A DNA stretch of 6,662 bases, taken from positions 1 through 6,662 of the forward strand of contig JAUYAJ010000161.1 of assembly GCA_030693565.1 (NCBI GenBank). Reading direction: 5' to 3'. The notes beneath the pieces were generated by a model, which saw only the letters and a program-made list of their open reading frames with translations, was not told the DNA's origin and did no database searches. Of this stretch, positions 6,582 to 6,662 are shown piece after piece. This DNA is from Rubrivivax sp. GTDB taxonomy: Bacteria; Pseudomonadota; Gammaproteobacteria; Burkholderiales; Burkholderiaceae_C. Both the position numbers and the translations under genes were made by a program. Each line of letters opens with the position of its first letter. Within the stretch, counting starts at the first letter, position 1.

Positions 6582-6662
6582 ATGAGCACGCAGCTGTTCG
6601 AAGCGGCCCTGGGAATCAAGTCCCCGTGGTCGGTTAAGTCGGTGGAGTTCGACGAGGCCGCC
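6582..6662 (+). CDS. tnpA: ISL3-family transposase, N-terminal 27 codons
   Basis: The transposase would cut and move its insertion sequence using a DDE-type catalytic domain. Only the beginning is in the window: MSTQLFEAALGIKSPWSVKS followed by VEFDEAA. The pattern QLFEAALGI--PW-V--V-FD is the typical start of ISL3-family (IS204/IS1001/IS1096/IS1165 group) transposases, where it precedes a zinc-binding domain and then the DDE core. The ATG is fixed by a strong GGAGG five bases upstream. The frame is open to the window edge. Whether the element is intact cannot be told. Its position right after a truncated HNH-like gene suggests that it inserted into that gene. Confidence 0.78.
   Translation, partial: MSTQLFEAALGIKSPWSVKSVEFDEAA

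Overview
The window reads as a high-GC chromosome segment from a betaproteobacterium, most likely Burkholderiales. This rests on the gene order purD-hemF-nadD-rsfS-rlmH-maf-rng, which I associate with that order, on strong G/C preference at third codon positions, and on how the proteins read. The genus cannot be fixed from the sequence alone; the Rubrivivax/Leptothrix/Roseateles neighbourhood is a guess.

Bases 1-5493 are a compact housekeeping block, all on the + strand. It opens with the C-terminal half of purD (purine synthesis), then a 104-base gap, then hemF (haem synthesis). From hemF onward the genes are nearly fused: hemF-nadD gap 1 base, nadD-rsfS gap 0, rsfS-rlmH gap 4, rlmH-maf overlap 4. 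rng follows maf by 33 bases and may have its own leaderless promoter. nadD makes NAD; rsfS and rlmH act on the large ribosomal subunit; maf cleans up nucleotide pools; rng processes 16S rRNA. RsfS carries an unusual basic Ala/Lys/Pro/Arg tail encoded by 30-base tandem repeats.

Bases 5494-6662 are accessory and visibly decayed, with lower GC. Just past rng lies a gene-free stretch with inverted repeats and a three-copy 12-base repeat. On the - strand follow the broken remains of two genes, read right to left: the C-terminal end of a DUF4420-like PD-(D/E)XK-superfamily protein, then the N-terminal third of a Vsr-type endonuclease 8 bases downstream. This pair is typical of Z1/MORC-ATPase/AIPR-type restriction or defence operons (the 'Mza' type), so it looks like the tail end of a lost defence system. 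On the + strand come the first 69 codons of an HNH-endonuclease-like protein, cut short next to the start of an ISL3-family transposase that runs off the window.

The picture is a conserved operon whose 3' flank received a restriction/defence island that was later deleted, rearranged and invaded by an insertion sequence. I found no intact new system here; what is worth following is the remnant island, its junctions and whatever lies to the right.
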